A stretch of DNA of 64,000 bases from Zantedeschia hybrid cultivar (Eukaryota; Streptophyta; Magnoliopsida; Alismatales; Araceae). The stretch lies in the NCBI GenBank assembly GCA_030544215.1, contig JARZZO010000003.1, positions 27,780,379 to 27,844,378 of the forward strand, given 5' to 3'. Shown in pieces: positions 12,873 through 22,042 of this stretch. A model generated the notes under the pieces. The model made no database searches. It was not told the origin of the DNA and saw nothing but the letters and a program-made list of their open reading frames with translations. The position numbers were made by a program, and so were the translations under genes. Position 1 is the first letter of the stretch, and every line of letters starts with the position of its first letter.

Positions 12873-13626
12873 GTTTTCTGAATTTTCGATACTTTTTTAA
12901 AAATTTCATATTTACTGACATTTGGTATTGATTATCTATTTGCTTGAAGTTACTAACAAATTCTGAGTGCAGGAAATTCAAAAAAAGAAAAGAAAGTTGA
13001 AATTTCAATAAAGTCCCACTGTGGGAGTTTCACTGACTCCCAACCGTGACTATAAAGACAATTATCTCTACCCTTGTATTCATTATGTTATTGATTTGCA
13101 TTATCATTATTATATGATAAATATTTATTAAATATATGAAGGACCTTGTGGTTGTGATGAAACTGGAATTTGAATTTTCCTACAACAAACACAGTGATAA
13201 TTCAAGAGGATTCTTAATCGCACGGATAGGCCGTTAGGTTGTTAATTGATGGGGACGATGGTTTCACTTTAGTGAAACAGTACGTGGACAAACGACCTTT
13301 GGCTTAGTACTGGATTACAAGACTGGTATCTTGACTCATTAATAGTAGTTCAATAATATTATCCTTGATTAATTTTTATTTTATTTCATTTTAATTTTTC
13401 TTTTAGCCTAGCATGCATCATGTAGGACTTTGAAATAATTGTAATAAAAATTAGTTATAAATTAAATTTCAGACCATTGTTCTATTAAATCCCAATGTGA
13501 TATGAAATATTCCATTCTGAATTGATCTCTCAATTATCTTTAAGGTCTTCTTAAAGATACCTTTGGAATTCTATCCTTAGTTGAATTATTTATCTCAAAT
13601 TTTCTTGTTTTCTTTTAAGATCCATC
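12873..13626. other. E1 noncoding region between gene A promoter and sORF
   Basis: No gene was seen. The sequence is conserved at the corresponding place in O (18115-18850) and I (36300-37050), including the stretch with GGAATTTGAATTTTCCTAC and the CACGGATAGGCCGTT box. Confidence 0.5.
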
Positions 13627-13776
13627 ATGGTTGTAGCACATCCACATTGGCTGGAAACCGCTCTCTATGATGAAACCTGTAAGGTTTGCGACCTAGGATA
13701 TTTCCCAATCGTGGAGGTTGATCGTCCTTATTTCTTTCTTTTATCTACTTCATCCAGACATGATTGTTTCCTTTGA
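13627..13776 (+). CDS. Small ORF next to the 3' LTR (E1 copy), unknown function
   Basis: This 49-codon ORF begins MVVAHPHWLETALYDE and contains CKVCDLGYFPIVEVDRP. It lies on the gag-pol strand between gene A's promoter region and the polypurine tract. Related ORFs occur in the deleted copy (16181-16318), in O (18111-17971, minus) and, frameshifted, in I (36298-36203, minus). This copy changes frame near residue 37 relative to the 16181 copy. It is not recognised as a known domain. It may be a real microprotein or only a conserved cis-acting stretch. Confidence 0.35.
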   Translation: MVVAHPHWLETALYDETCKVCDLGYFPIVEVDRPYFFLLSTSSRHDCFL

Positions 13777-13821
13777 TCTCTTTGAATCGCTTCATAGATC
13801 ATTTTGAGAAATAATTCCCAT

Positions 13822-14577
13822 TATATGATGTTGAAAGCTAAGGGTTTAAGGGTTTCAGGTGAAGTAGAACCAAGACATAATACATGCATTGTAAGTTTAG
13901 TGAAGGTCGAAGAGGCGAAAAGGAGGGAGTTAACTTGGATGGGATGGCAATACCCCAAAGCACCAATTTCAAATATCTTAGTTCGATCCTCCAAGAAGAC
14001 GGAGGGTGTGATGAGGATGTTAGCCATAGGATTAAAGCAGGATGGTTGAAGTGGAGACTTGCCACGGGAGTCTTGTGTGACAGCAAGATCCCAACGAAGC
14101 TGAAAGGAAAATTCTACCGTACGGCGATAAGACCTACAATATTATATGGTAGCTAGTGTTAGGCGATGAAGGAGAAACATGTCTTCAAGATGAGTGTTGC
14201 CAAGATGAGAATGTTAAGGTGGATGTGCAGGCATACTAAGCTAGATAAAATTCGTAATGAGTATATTAGAGAAAAGGTAGGAGTGGTACCAATTGAGGAT
14301 AAATTGAGAGAAGGGAGACTGAGATGGTTTGGGTATGTTAGGCGTAGGCCTAAAGAGGCTCCAGTTAGAAAAGTGGAGCATATTAGGATACAGGAGGGGA
14401 AGAAAAGAAGGGGTAGACCTAGATTAACTTGGAAGATGGTAGTACAATATAATTTGGAATCTTTAAATCTTTCAGAAGAGGTAGCCCAAAATCATCTAGA
14501 GTGGAAACAAAGAATCCATATAGCCGACCCCAATTATTTGGGATTAAGGCTTCGTTGAGTTGAGTATATGATGTTGA
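13822..14577 (+). mobile_element. 5'-truncated LINE fragment with target-site duplication
   Basis: The body is 13835-14564, flanked by the 13 bp direct repeat TATATGATGTTGA (13822-13834 and 14565-14577). It encodes the C-terminal end of a plant L1-type reverse transcriptase polyprotein: FKYLSSILQEDG, DEDVSHRIKAGWLKWRLATG, then KMSVAKMRMLRWMCRHTK and LRWFGYVRRRPKEAPVRK, ending at IADPNYLGLRLR. Two stops at about 14154-14162 interrupt the ILYGSxCxAM region. 5' truncation and a long TSD are typical of LINE insertion. Confidence 0.9.
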
Positions 14578-14650
14578 GAGCGTGTCTCATCACACCTTGG
14601 CATCACCTTTTCAGTACATTCTATTCTATTTCACTCCCTTGCAAAGTCAA

Positions 14651-14667
14651 TGTCAAGATGGGACAGC
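14651..14667 (+). other. Polypurine tract of E1
   Basis: Reads TGTCAAGATGGGACAGC directly before the LTR. Equivalent tracts in the deleted copy, O and I read TGCCAAGGTGGGGCAGC or nearly so. Confidence 0.65.
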
Positions 14668-15944
14668 TATAGACACCTAATTTTGATATCATATTAAGTA
14701 AATTTCATGTCACAATAACAATGTCCTAAAATAGTTTAATGTTTATTCATCAATTAATTTTTATTATTTTTCTCGAAATTTGTTGATTAGTGTCGCTCAA
14801 GGCCTACGCCATTCAGATTCCTAGCAAAAATCAGTTCGGAATTAAATTCCTAAATTCAAATAGATTTAATTTAATAGCGTCGCCTAAGGGAGACGCCATT
14901 TAGGTCCTAATATGTCTGGATTTTTGATTTTTAATTTGAATTAATTTCCTAATTATCTAAAGCACGTTGCTCTAAGGAGACACGATTTAGGTTTCCTAAT
15001 CTTTTTCGGTTTTCTTTCCGGATTTTATTTCTATTTTAGCCGCTTTAATTAGACAAATGGCATCTCGTCTAAGCGACGCGATTTGATAGCTTCTTGATAA
15101 ACATGATTTGGGCGAGATAATCTAGTTTCTAAAGTTGGGAAGGCTTCTAACTCCTCCATACTAATCCAAGGTAAGTCCGACTACGGGAGAGAATCCTTTT
15201 GAAGGCCTAAACACTCCCAAACTACTCTATATAAATACAACACCTCTTGGACCTTTGAAAAATGTTGGAAATTGATGGTCTTGAAGCTCACGGCAAGGTG
15301 TTTGAAGACTTTCAAGAAGAAAAACGTGGACAACAAGGGAAGCTTCTTTTTCTTCGTCCTCTTCATCCTTCGAAACTATTGAAGACCAAGACCATGGAGG
15401 AGCCAACCAACCATCTTCTTTACCTAACTTCTTTCTAGTTTTTTCATTATTATACATAGATTCATCATTGTTTTCCTTCATAGCTCATCTCATCACTTCA
15501 TGTTAACACATACCCACATCATTATTTCCCTATCCATATTCATGTTAGGGTTTTAAAGAACACCAATCAAGTGAGTAGCCTAGTTTAGTTGCATGATTAA
15601 ATTCCTTATTAGAATAGATATTACCCTATATTTTAGTTCTAATTAGAATTTTTTATTTTTTGTTTAATCTTTCTTGCAATGTACAATCAAGGAGATTCAA
15701 AGGAACAACAAACCAAGAAATCAAAAGCAAGAACATATCAATAAAAGGGCTCCTTTTCTTCGGCCGGCCAAAGAGAGTGGATCAAGGACTCAATCTCCCA
15801 AGTTAGAAAGGTAAGGCGATCAATATTTCTTTAAATTTTTTAAAGTTTCTGGCGATCACGTTTTCTTTAATTTTAATAGTTTTATCTATTCATATAAATA
15901 ACACAAATTCATGAATATCACACATATGATTTGAGCACGTCATA
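14668..15944 (+). repeat. E1 LTR (shared with the deleted copy to its right)
   Basis: It begins TATAGACACC (family TGTAGACACG) after the polypurine tract and ends near ATTTGAGCACGTCATA, which aligns to the family end GAGCACCTACA. It contains TGGCGATCAC at 15850-15859. Because GCTTTTT, the start of the primer-site side, follows at 15945, this LTR also acts as the left LTR of the next, internally deleted unit. Confidence 0.75.
14790..15088. repeat. Palindrome cluster in E1 LTR
   Basis: Four copies at about 14790-14816, 14875-14905, 14962-14993 and 15056-15088. The best is ATAGCGTCGCCTAAGGGAGA followed by CGCCATTTAG. Confidence 0.65.
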
Positions 15945-16489
15945 GCTTTTTCATTTTAGCCCAACATGCATCATGTAGGACTTTGAAATCATTGTGGTAA
16001 AAATTAGTTAATGATTAAATTTCAGACCATTATTCAAATAAATTCTAACGTAATATGAAATATTCCATTGCGAATTGATCTCCCAATTGTCTTTGAGGTC
16101 TTCTTCTAGATATCTATGGTATTCTATCTTTGCTTGGATTCTTTATCCTAAATATTTCTTGTTTCCTTTTAAGATCCATTATGGTTGTAGCACGTCCACA
16201 TTGGCTAGTAACCGCTCTCTATGATGAAACCTATAAGGTTTGTGATGTAGGGTACTTCCCAATTATGGAGTTTGATCGTCCTTATTTGTTTTCCTTTGTC
16301 TCTTTCATCCAAACATGATTGATTCCATTAATCTCTTTGAGTTATTTCGTTGATCATTTTGAGAAAAAATTCCATCATATGATGTTGATAACGTGTCTCA
16401 TCACACCATGGCATCATCTTTCAGTACATTCCATTCTATTTCACTTACATACAAAGTCAGTGCCAAGGTGGGGCAGCTGTAGACACGCT
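15945..16489 (+). mobile_element. Internally deleted family-T unit sharing the E1 LTR
   Basis: The unit starts with GCTTTTT, as found between LTR and PBS in I. It jumps directly to the 3' internal region (CATTTTAGCCCAACATGCAT..) that also precedes the E1 LTR at about 13405. It then runs through the small ORF and the polypurine tract (16461-16477) into the first 12 bp of another LTR (16478-16489), where element O is inserted. The 15955-16477 segment parallels 13405-14667 without the LINE. Confidence 0.7.
16181..16318 (+). CDS. Small ORF next to the 3' LTR (deleted-copy version)
   Basis: 45 codons starting MVVARPHWLVTALYDE, with CDVGYFPIMEFDRP and ending FVSFIQT. It is intact in this copy. It shares the Trp, the LYDE/LYVE box and the CD.GYFP box with the other copies. 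No domain is recognised. Confidence 0.4.
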   Translation: MVVARPHWLVTALYDETYKVCDVGYFPIMEFDRPYLFSFVSFIQT

Positions 16490-17201
16490 TGTAGGTGCTC
16501 AAATTATGTGTGTTATCATCATGATATCATGTGTTGTAAAATTAATAAATTTAATCTTACTCGCGATCACCAGAAACCAAAGGTTTCAAAAAAAATAAGT
16601 TGATCGCTTTACTCACCTTGTGAAATCGAGAGATTGAGTTCTTTGTTCCTCTTTTCCAGCCGGCCGAAGAAGAAAAACCCTTCTTTTAGATTTACTCTTG
16701 TTTTGTTTTTTATTTGCTACTTTTCAATCTTCTTTCCAAGCTTTTAAAGCCTTCAAACCTTGCAAAAGAATCAAATAAATAAAAAGAAAGAAAAACATAT
16801 TAGAGTTATGATAGTATAGTAACTATTCTAAATATTAATTTAAACATGCAACTAAACTAAAATCACTCACTTTTATGGTTTTCTTTTAAACCCCTACTAT
16901 GGACATAGGTTTGGAAAAAGATGAAGTGGGTGTGTGTATGATGGAGTGATATGATGAAAATTGTATAAAAAAAAAAACAGTAATGAAACTATATGAAATC
17001 AATGAAGAAATAATGAAAAATTAAAGAAAAACATGGTTGGTTGGCCCCTCTATAGCCTTGGTCTTCTTAAGCTTCAATTGAGAAAGAAAACGAAGAAGAA
17101 GAAGCCTTCAAATCTCTTCCACGTTTTTTGCAGTAGAAGGCTCCTTTTCACCTTGATTTGAATTCCAAAACACTAATGACCAACCTTTTTCAAAGGTCAA
17201 T

Positions 17202-17202
17202 G

Positions 17203-17250
<48 letters not shown>
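17202..17250. repeat. (TA)n(GA)n microsatellite in O LTR
   Basis: About ten TA repeats followed by about fourteen GA repeats. Confidence 0.95.
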
Positions 17251-17252
<2 letters not shown>

Positions 17253-17394
17253 CTTCAATTAGGGTTGTTTGGCCTTCAAAAGGGCTCTCCCGTGCAGTCG
17301 AACTCGCCGTGGATAGTCATGGAAGGAGTTGGAAACCCTTCCAACCTCTGGAACCGAATTAGCTCGGCTAAATCATGCTTATTAGGGAAGTGCT

Positions 17395-17697
17395 TGAAAC
17401 GCGTCGTAATCAAGAGACGCCATTTAGCTAATTAGGAGGGTCCAACATAGAAAGAAATTCGCAAAGGAAACCGGAAAACATTAGGAAAACTAAAAGGTGT
17501 CGGCTATGGAAGTTGTGATTTAGATAATTAGGAAACTAATTCAAGATTAAAATTCGGAAACTCAGACGGATTAGGTCCTGAATGGTGTCATCTATGGGTG
17601 ACATCATTCAGTTAAATCTATCTGAATTTAGGAATTTAATTCCGAACTGATTACTACTATAAATCTAAATGGCGTCAGCCATGGTTGACGTTAATTA
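17395..17697. repeat. Palindrome cluster in O LTR
   Basis: Copies at 17395-17428, 17579-17611 and 17667-17697. The last contains the near-perfect palindrome GGCGTCAGCCATGGTTGACG. A further degraded copy is near 17497. Confidence 0.7.
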
Positions 17698-17814
17698 ACG
17701 AATTTTGAAAAAATCAATAAAAATTAATTAATAATTAAATATCAGACCATTCTGGGGCATTATAAGTGTGACTTGAAATTTACTTAATATAAGGTCAAAA
17801 TTTGCGTGTCTACA

Positions 17815-17831
17815 GCTGCCCCACCTTGGCA
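17815..17831 (-). other. Polypurine tract of O
   Basis: The minus strand reads TGCCAAGGTGGGGCAGC directly before the LTR. Confidence 0.65.
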
Positions 17832-17970
17832 TTGACTTTGCAAGGGAGTGAAGTAGAATGGAATGTACTGAAAATGTGATGCCAATGTGTGATGTGACAT
17901 GCTCTCAACATCATACGATAGGAATTTTTCTCAAAATGATCAACGAAACAACTCAAAGAGATCAATGGAA

Positions 17971-18111
17971 TCAATCCTGTTTGGATGAAAGAGACAAGGA
18001 AATAAAATAAGGATGATCAACTTCCATGGTTGGGAAGTACCTTAGGTCACAAACCCTGCAGGTTTCAACATAAAGAGCGGTTACCAGCCAATGTGGACGT
18101 GGTACAACCAT
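17971..18111 (-). CDS. Small ORF next to the 3' LTR (O copy)
   Basis: 46 codons on the minus strand, starting MVVPRPHWLVTALYVE and containing CDLRYFPTMEVDHP. Intact in O. Same place and strand relation as the E1 and deleted-copy versions. Confidence 0.4.
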   Translation of the reverse strand: MVVPRPHWLVTALYVETCRVCDLRYFPTMEVDHPYFISLSLSSKQD

Positions 18112-18852
18112 GATAAATCTTAAAAAGAAACAAGAAATGTTTGGGATAAAGAATCCAAGTAAGAATATAATTCCAATGATATTTTCAAGAAAACTTCAAA
18201 GATAATTGAGAGATCAACTCAGAAGGGAATATTTCATATCATGTTGGGATCTATTAGATCAATAGTCTGAAACTTAACCAATAATTAATTCTTATCACAA
18301 TGATTTCAAAGTCCTGTATGATGTATGCTGGGCTAAAAGGAAAATAAGATGAAATAAAATATAAATTAATCAAGGATAATATTGTTAAACTGTCGTTGAT
18401 GAGTCAAGATACTAGTTTTGTAATTCAGTGCTAAGTCAAAGCTTATTTATCCACGCACTGTTTCACAAAAGCGGAACCATCGACTCCATCAATTAAAAAT
18501 CCAACGGCCTATCTGTGCGATTAAAAATTCTCTGGAATCATCATTGTTTTTGTTGAAGGGGAACTCAAATTCCAGTTTCATCAAAATCACAAGGTCCTTG
18601 ATATAATCTAATAAATATTTATCACATAGTAATGTTAATGCAAATCAATTATATGAAAGAATATAGGGATAGAGATAATTGCCTTTTTAGTCACGGCTGG
18701 GACTTATGAAACTCCCACAGTGGGACCTTAGTGAAATTTTCAACTTCATTTTCTTTTTCTTGAATTTTCCTACACTCAGAATTTCATCAATAACTTCATG
18801 CAAAGGAATAAATAGCAAATAATATGGAGTTTCGGAGAATATCAGAAAAAGC
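18112..18852. other. O noncoding region upstream of gene A
   Basis: No gene was seen. It is conserved with E1 12873-13626 and I 36299-37050. Confidence 0.5.
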
Positions 18853-18917
18853 TTAAAAGGCGTCACCCTGAGTCGATGTCATTTGAATGACGTCACCCCA
18901 TCTAGACGCGATTTAAC
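18853..18917. repeat. Palindrome pair upstream of gene A (O)
   Basis: Two abutting copies: AAAAGGCGTC..GATGTCATTT and ATGACGTCAC..GACGCGATTTA. Confidence 0.7.
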
Positions 18918-19019
18918 TTATCGAAACAGGCTACCCTGATTCCAATTTGAACTCTACTTTCCTCCTTCAAACTCCCTCTTCCAACTTGGAAAGGGGTTCC
19001 TCAACTTCACAAATCTCTC

Positions 19020-19027
19020 TATATAAC
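19020..19027 (+). promoter_or_regulatory. TATA box of gene A (O)
   Basis: TATATAAC, about 142 nt before the ATG at 19169 and preceded by a CT-rich stretch. Same relative position as in E1 and I. Confidence 0.5.
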
Positions 19028-19168
19028 CTCTCTCTCTTCAATTCAATTCAACATAATAAGCAATCAAGAGGGAAAACCAAGGAATCCTCTTCAACACTCC
19101 AAGGGAAAGAGAGGAAGAACAAGAAGAAATCAAGCAATCAAGGAGTAAATCAATTTTATTCAAAGGAG

Positions 19169-19843
19169 ATGGCTAGCTTTGCTAAGGATTCTTCAAACAT
19201 GAGGGTAAGGAAGATGATTAAGAGGCTTTCGGATTTGGAAGGCCATCTAAGTGGGAGAGATTCTAACCTACAAGTAAGTTACTCTCTATATTCTATTCAA
19301 TTTTTTTTTTATCATTCTTTTATATGAATTTTCCATACTCTAAATTCTCTCCAATATGATAGAACTATGTTATTTTATTTTCAAGGGATATCCTTTCTTC
19401 CCCGGTCTAAGACGATTTTCTTCCCTTCCATGGATCCAAAAGCTTGTGAACAAGATCAACCTCTCCATGCAATCTTACATATCCAAGTGGCATATTCAAG
19501 GATTGGTTATTCATGTCAAACATTATAAGAACGCATGCATGGATTGGGCTTCAATGGGTGGTTTGATCGAGCTGTGGCACCCTCAAACTCATACTTTTCT
19601 CTTTTCTACGTTTGAAGCCACTATCCTCTTCGAAGAAGCTGAACTCCTATTTGGTCTTCCTAAACTTAAGGTCAATAATGATGAACCTGATTTGAGTGAG
19701 ATGATGTTCATGAGGGAAAAGATCAATGGTCATCAATTCTTGAATGAAATTATGAAGAATCCAAAAGAAATTCAAGGCTGTCTTACACAGAAGGGGATTA
19801 ATCTTGCTAAGTTAGCTGAATGGACTTTAAAGCAGATTGAAGA
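19169..19843 (+). pseudogene. O gene A, 5' half (split by the CACTA element)
   Basis: Exon 1 is 19169-19273 (35 codons, starting MASFAKDSSNM), with a GTAAG donor. Exon 2 starts at 19386 (GYPFFPGLRRFSSLPWIQKL). The PMD-like core follows: DWASMGGLIELWHPQTHTF, then EEAELLFGLPKLK at about 19640. It runs open to 19843 (EWTLKQIED), where CACTA DNA begins. The 3' half resumes at 29320 in the same frame once one AGA copy is discounted. Gene A alone has no assigned biochemical function. Confidence 0.8.
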
Positions 19844-19859
19844 CACTAAAACAAAGTTG
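19844..19859 (+). repeat. CACTA left terminal inverted repeat
   Basis: Reads CACTAAAACAAAGTTG. Subterminal TTACGG/GTAAGTA-type motifs continue to about 19980. Confidence 0.9.
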
Positions 19860-20211
19860 TTCTGTTCTTACAGAGGATACTTACAGTTTTGTGAAGTATT
19901 AGTACAAGGAATGATTTCTTACGGTTTAATAAGTTTTAGTTATAGAATATTAACGTGTAAGTATATTTTCGTAAGTAAAAATATATTCTATTTGTTTAAG
20001 AATACAATTCCATAAGTACCATCCGTGGACCTAAAAAATATCACTCTCGCGCAAGGGAAAACACTTCCGCACTAAACCCCCACCTGAAAACCCCCAAAAT
20101 AATTCCTGCCCTCACACGAAAACCCCCGAATCCCCAAAAAATGCTATCACCCACGATCGAAAACCCCCAAATCAATCCCCCCAAAAGAAACCCTCCCAGC
20201 ACCGCCACCTT

Positions 20212-20607
20212 CTATCTCAGATCCATCAGGCTCGCCCCCTGCAGCTGGAAGAAATCGGATAAGCCAGAGCCCCCCGCGGCGCTAGCCTGCTGCACCCTTC
20301 TCAGGCTCTGCTCCATCTCCGCGAGCACCTCCATCTCCTGGTACAACTGTACAGTGGCGGCAACCAACCTCTCCATCTTCCTCACCTTCCTCTCCATCTT
20401 CTTCTCGGTGAACGCCCAACCCCGTAGGTCACCTAGGGCATACTCACAGGCCATTCCTTTGCTGCCAGCAACGGCGGCAGCAACGATCTCGGGGAGCACG
20501 TGCTCGAGGCGCTGGAGGGCCGGCACCGAACACCTCGCGGCGGCCGCACCCTCTGCTCCGGGCCGTTCCGCTGCTGCCGGCGTAGGAGGCCGACGCGGCG
20601 TAGCCAC
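20212..20607 (-). pseudogene. Captured host gene fragment, DUF3475/DUF668 (PSK-simulator-like)
   Basis: The 131-codon open frame on the minus strand is GC-rich, unlike its A/T-rich surroundings. Residues about 28-100 resemble the conserved helical region of plant DUF3475-DUF668 proteins: PALQRLEHVLPEIV, then KKMERKVRKMERLVAATVQL, YQEMEVLAEMEQSLRRVQ. The first 25 residues are Ala/Pro-rich. It covers only a small middle part of such a protein. CACTA elements are known to pick up host gene pieces. The family call is from memory of the motif and is moderately sure. The frame open here may be chance survival. Confidence 0.6.
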
Positions 20608-20639
20608 GACTCAACCAGTAGCCGACCCATGATATCTGC

Positions 20640-22042
20640 TGGCCATTGTCTTCCCCGGTGCCTGATATCTGTCTGCCATATCTCCAATGACCACCGCACT
20701 CAAAGTAGTACTGTGTGTAGCCGGCGCCAAGAGACGCCCAATCGCCGCTATCTTCTCCGGCACTGTGTGAAGGAACCGGCCGCCACTGTCGTCCCCAACG
20801 CCTGATCTCCGACTGACGTATCTCTATTTAGGTGTTGTTTCTTCCTCTTTGGTCTCTGTTCAGGTACGGTGTCCCATGGCATATCCTTCCTTCCCTCTTG
20901 CAGATGTATGCCACCCCTTGAAGATCCAATGAAGTTTTTTGTTTTAGAAAGTGTGTTTTTAAACGCAAAAAATGGATGTTGATGTTTTTTTCTCACTGCA
21001 GCACCTCTATGTTTCTAATGAGGTATCGCATTTAGTTCCTCACTTGTTATATACATCCTATCATCACATCATCTCTGCTCCCATCTGCCCACATTTATTC
21101 ACCGGCTACCACACCAAACCACATAAACACCGAATAATGGAACGATTCTGTAGCTTCCATGGGGTAGTAGTAGGGTACGTCAAGGGAGGGAAGAGGTGGA
21201 CCCTCCCTCTTAACGTGAACCACCTTCTCTTGATTCATTAGAGACCAAGGTGTTGTTTAGTGTACTGTAAAATGTTGTAATCTTCTATTGGTTTAAAAAA
21301 AACTAGTTTTAAAGCTTCTGATCCAACTAGTTTTGGCCAATGATGATTGTTTTGAATTGAGAAAAAACGAGTGCCACAACAGGTTCAGATGTTAATTACA
21401 TCATCTTAGCGTTGAAAAGATATATTCCGACTGATGCAACATAGTGTTTTAGATTATTTTACAGCATGCCAATAGACACCTACATAGGAAACACAAGTTG
21501 GCTGGATGCCCCCAGATGAGACATAGCTGTTAAGACAAAGGTGAAATGTCAAGCACAAGTAAAATAATCTAAAATTGATGCCTCCAGTGATAGATCTTGT
21601 TTATTTTGGATATAACCACTATTAGGGTATAAGGTATCCATCGTAACAGAAATGGTTCTGCCACCGGAAGTGAGAAAATGACATAAGAAAGGTTATACTT
21701 TTCCTTGTTTTAATCTCAATTGCCCTTACATATATTGCATGTTGTTCTTTTTTGCTCATGCCATTTTGTCATGTGAAGTCAAAAACAAAGAAATTGCCAT
21801 TGTGGATGTCATTTGGACTTGTGGTTAAACTATATCCTGCATACGTCTATGCATTTTTATTTGCTGAAGTTTTTCACATGCTAACTTTATTTTGCTTTTA
21901 TCTTGATTATATGTGTTCTTATGTCAAATAGTTATGTTTTAATTTGTATAAATTATGAAATGTATAGATCAACCAAGGCACTGATGTTATTTTTTTTTTA
22001 TCATTTGTAGTGAAGTTCATTTATCATTTTATATTGATAAAT
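20640..22042. other. CACTA 5' noncoding region
   Basis: No gene was seen. Two related stretches (20640-20690 and 20775-20825) share CCTGAT.TC..ACTG.C.TATCTC, perhaps part of the captured segment. The rest is A/T-rich. Confidence 0.4.

Larger units (their letters stand above)
1..15944 (+). mobile_element. E1: Tat-like Ty3/gypsy element, left end outside the window
   Basis: Order on the + strand: gag 3' part, protease, RT, RNase H, second RNase H, integrase (1-6648), an A/T-rich spacer, then two genes on the minus strand (B, A), a polypurine tract and the 3' LTR (14668-15944). This matches element I in this window module for module when I is read on its minus strand. The dual RNase H and antisense extra genes fit the Tat/Ogre group of Ty3/gypsy. 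The 5' LTR and gag N-terminus are not in the window. Frequent stops and frameshifts show that it is inactive and older than I. A LINE is inserted at 13835-14564. Confidence 0.85.
16490..17814 (-). repeat. O LTR (left; 3' LTR of the minus-strand element)
   Basis: 1325 bp, running from TGTAGGTGCTCAAATT to GCGTGTCTACA with TG..CA ends. It is homologous to the LTRs of I and to 14668-15944. It contains a TA/GA microsatellite and three palindromes. Confidence 0.85.

Noticed and set aside
20141..20805. + strand ORFs over the captured fragment
   Set aside because: GC-rich antisense shadow of the DUF668-like frame.
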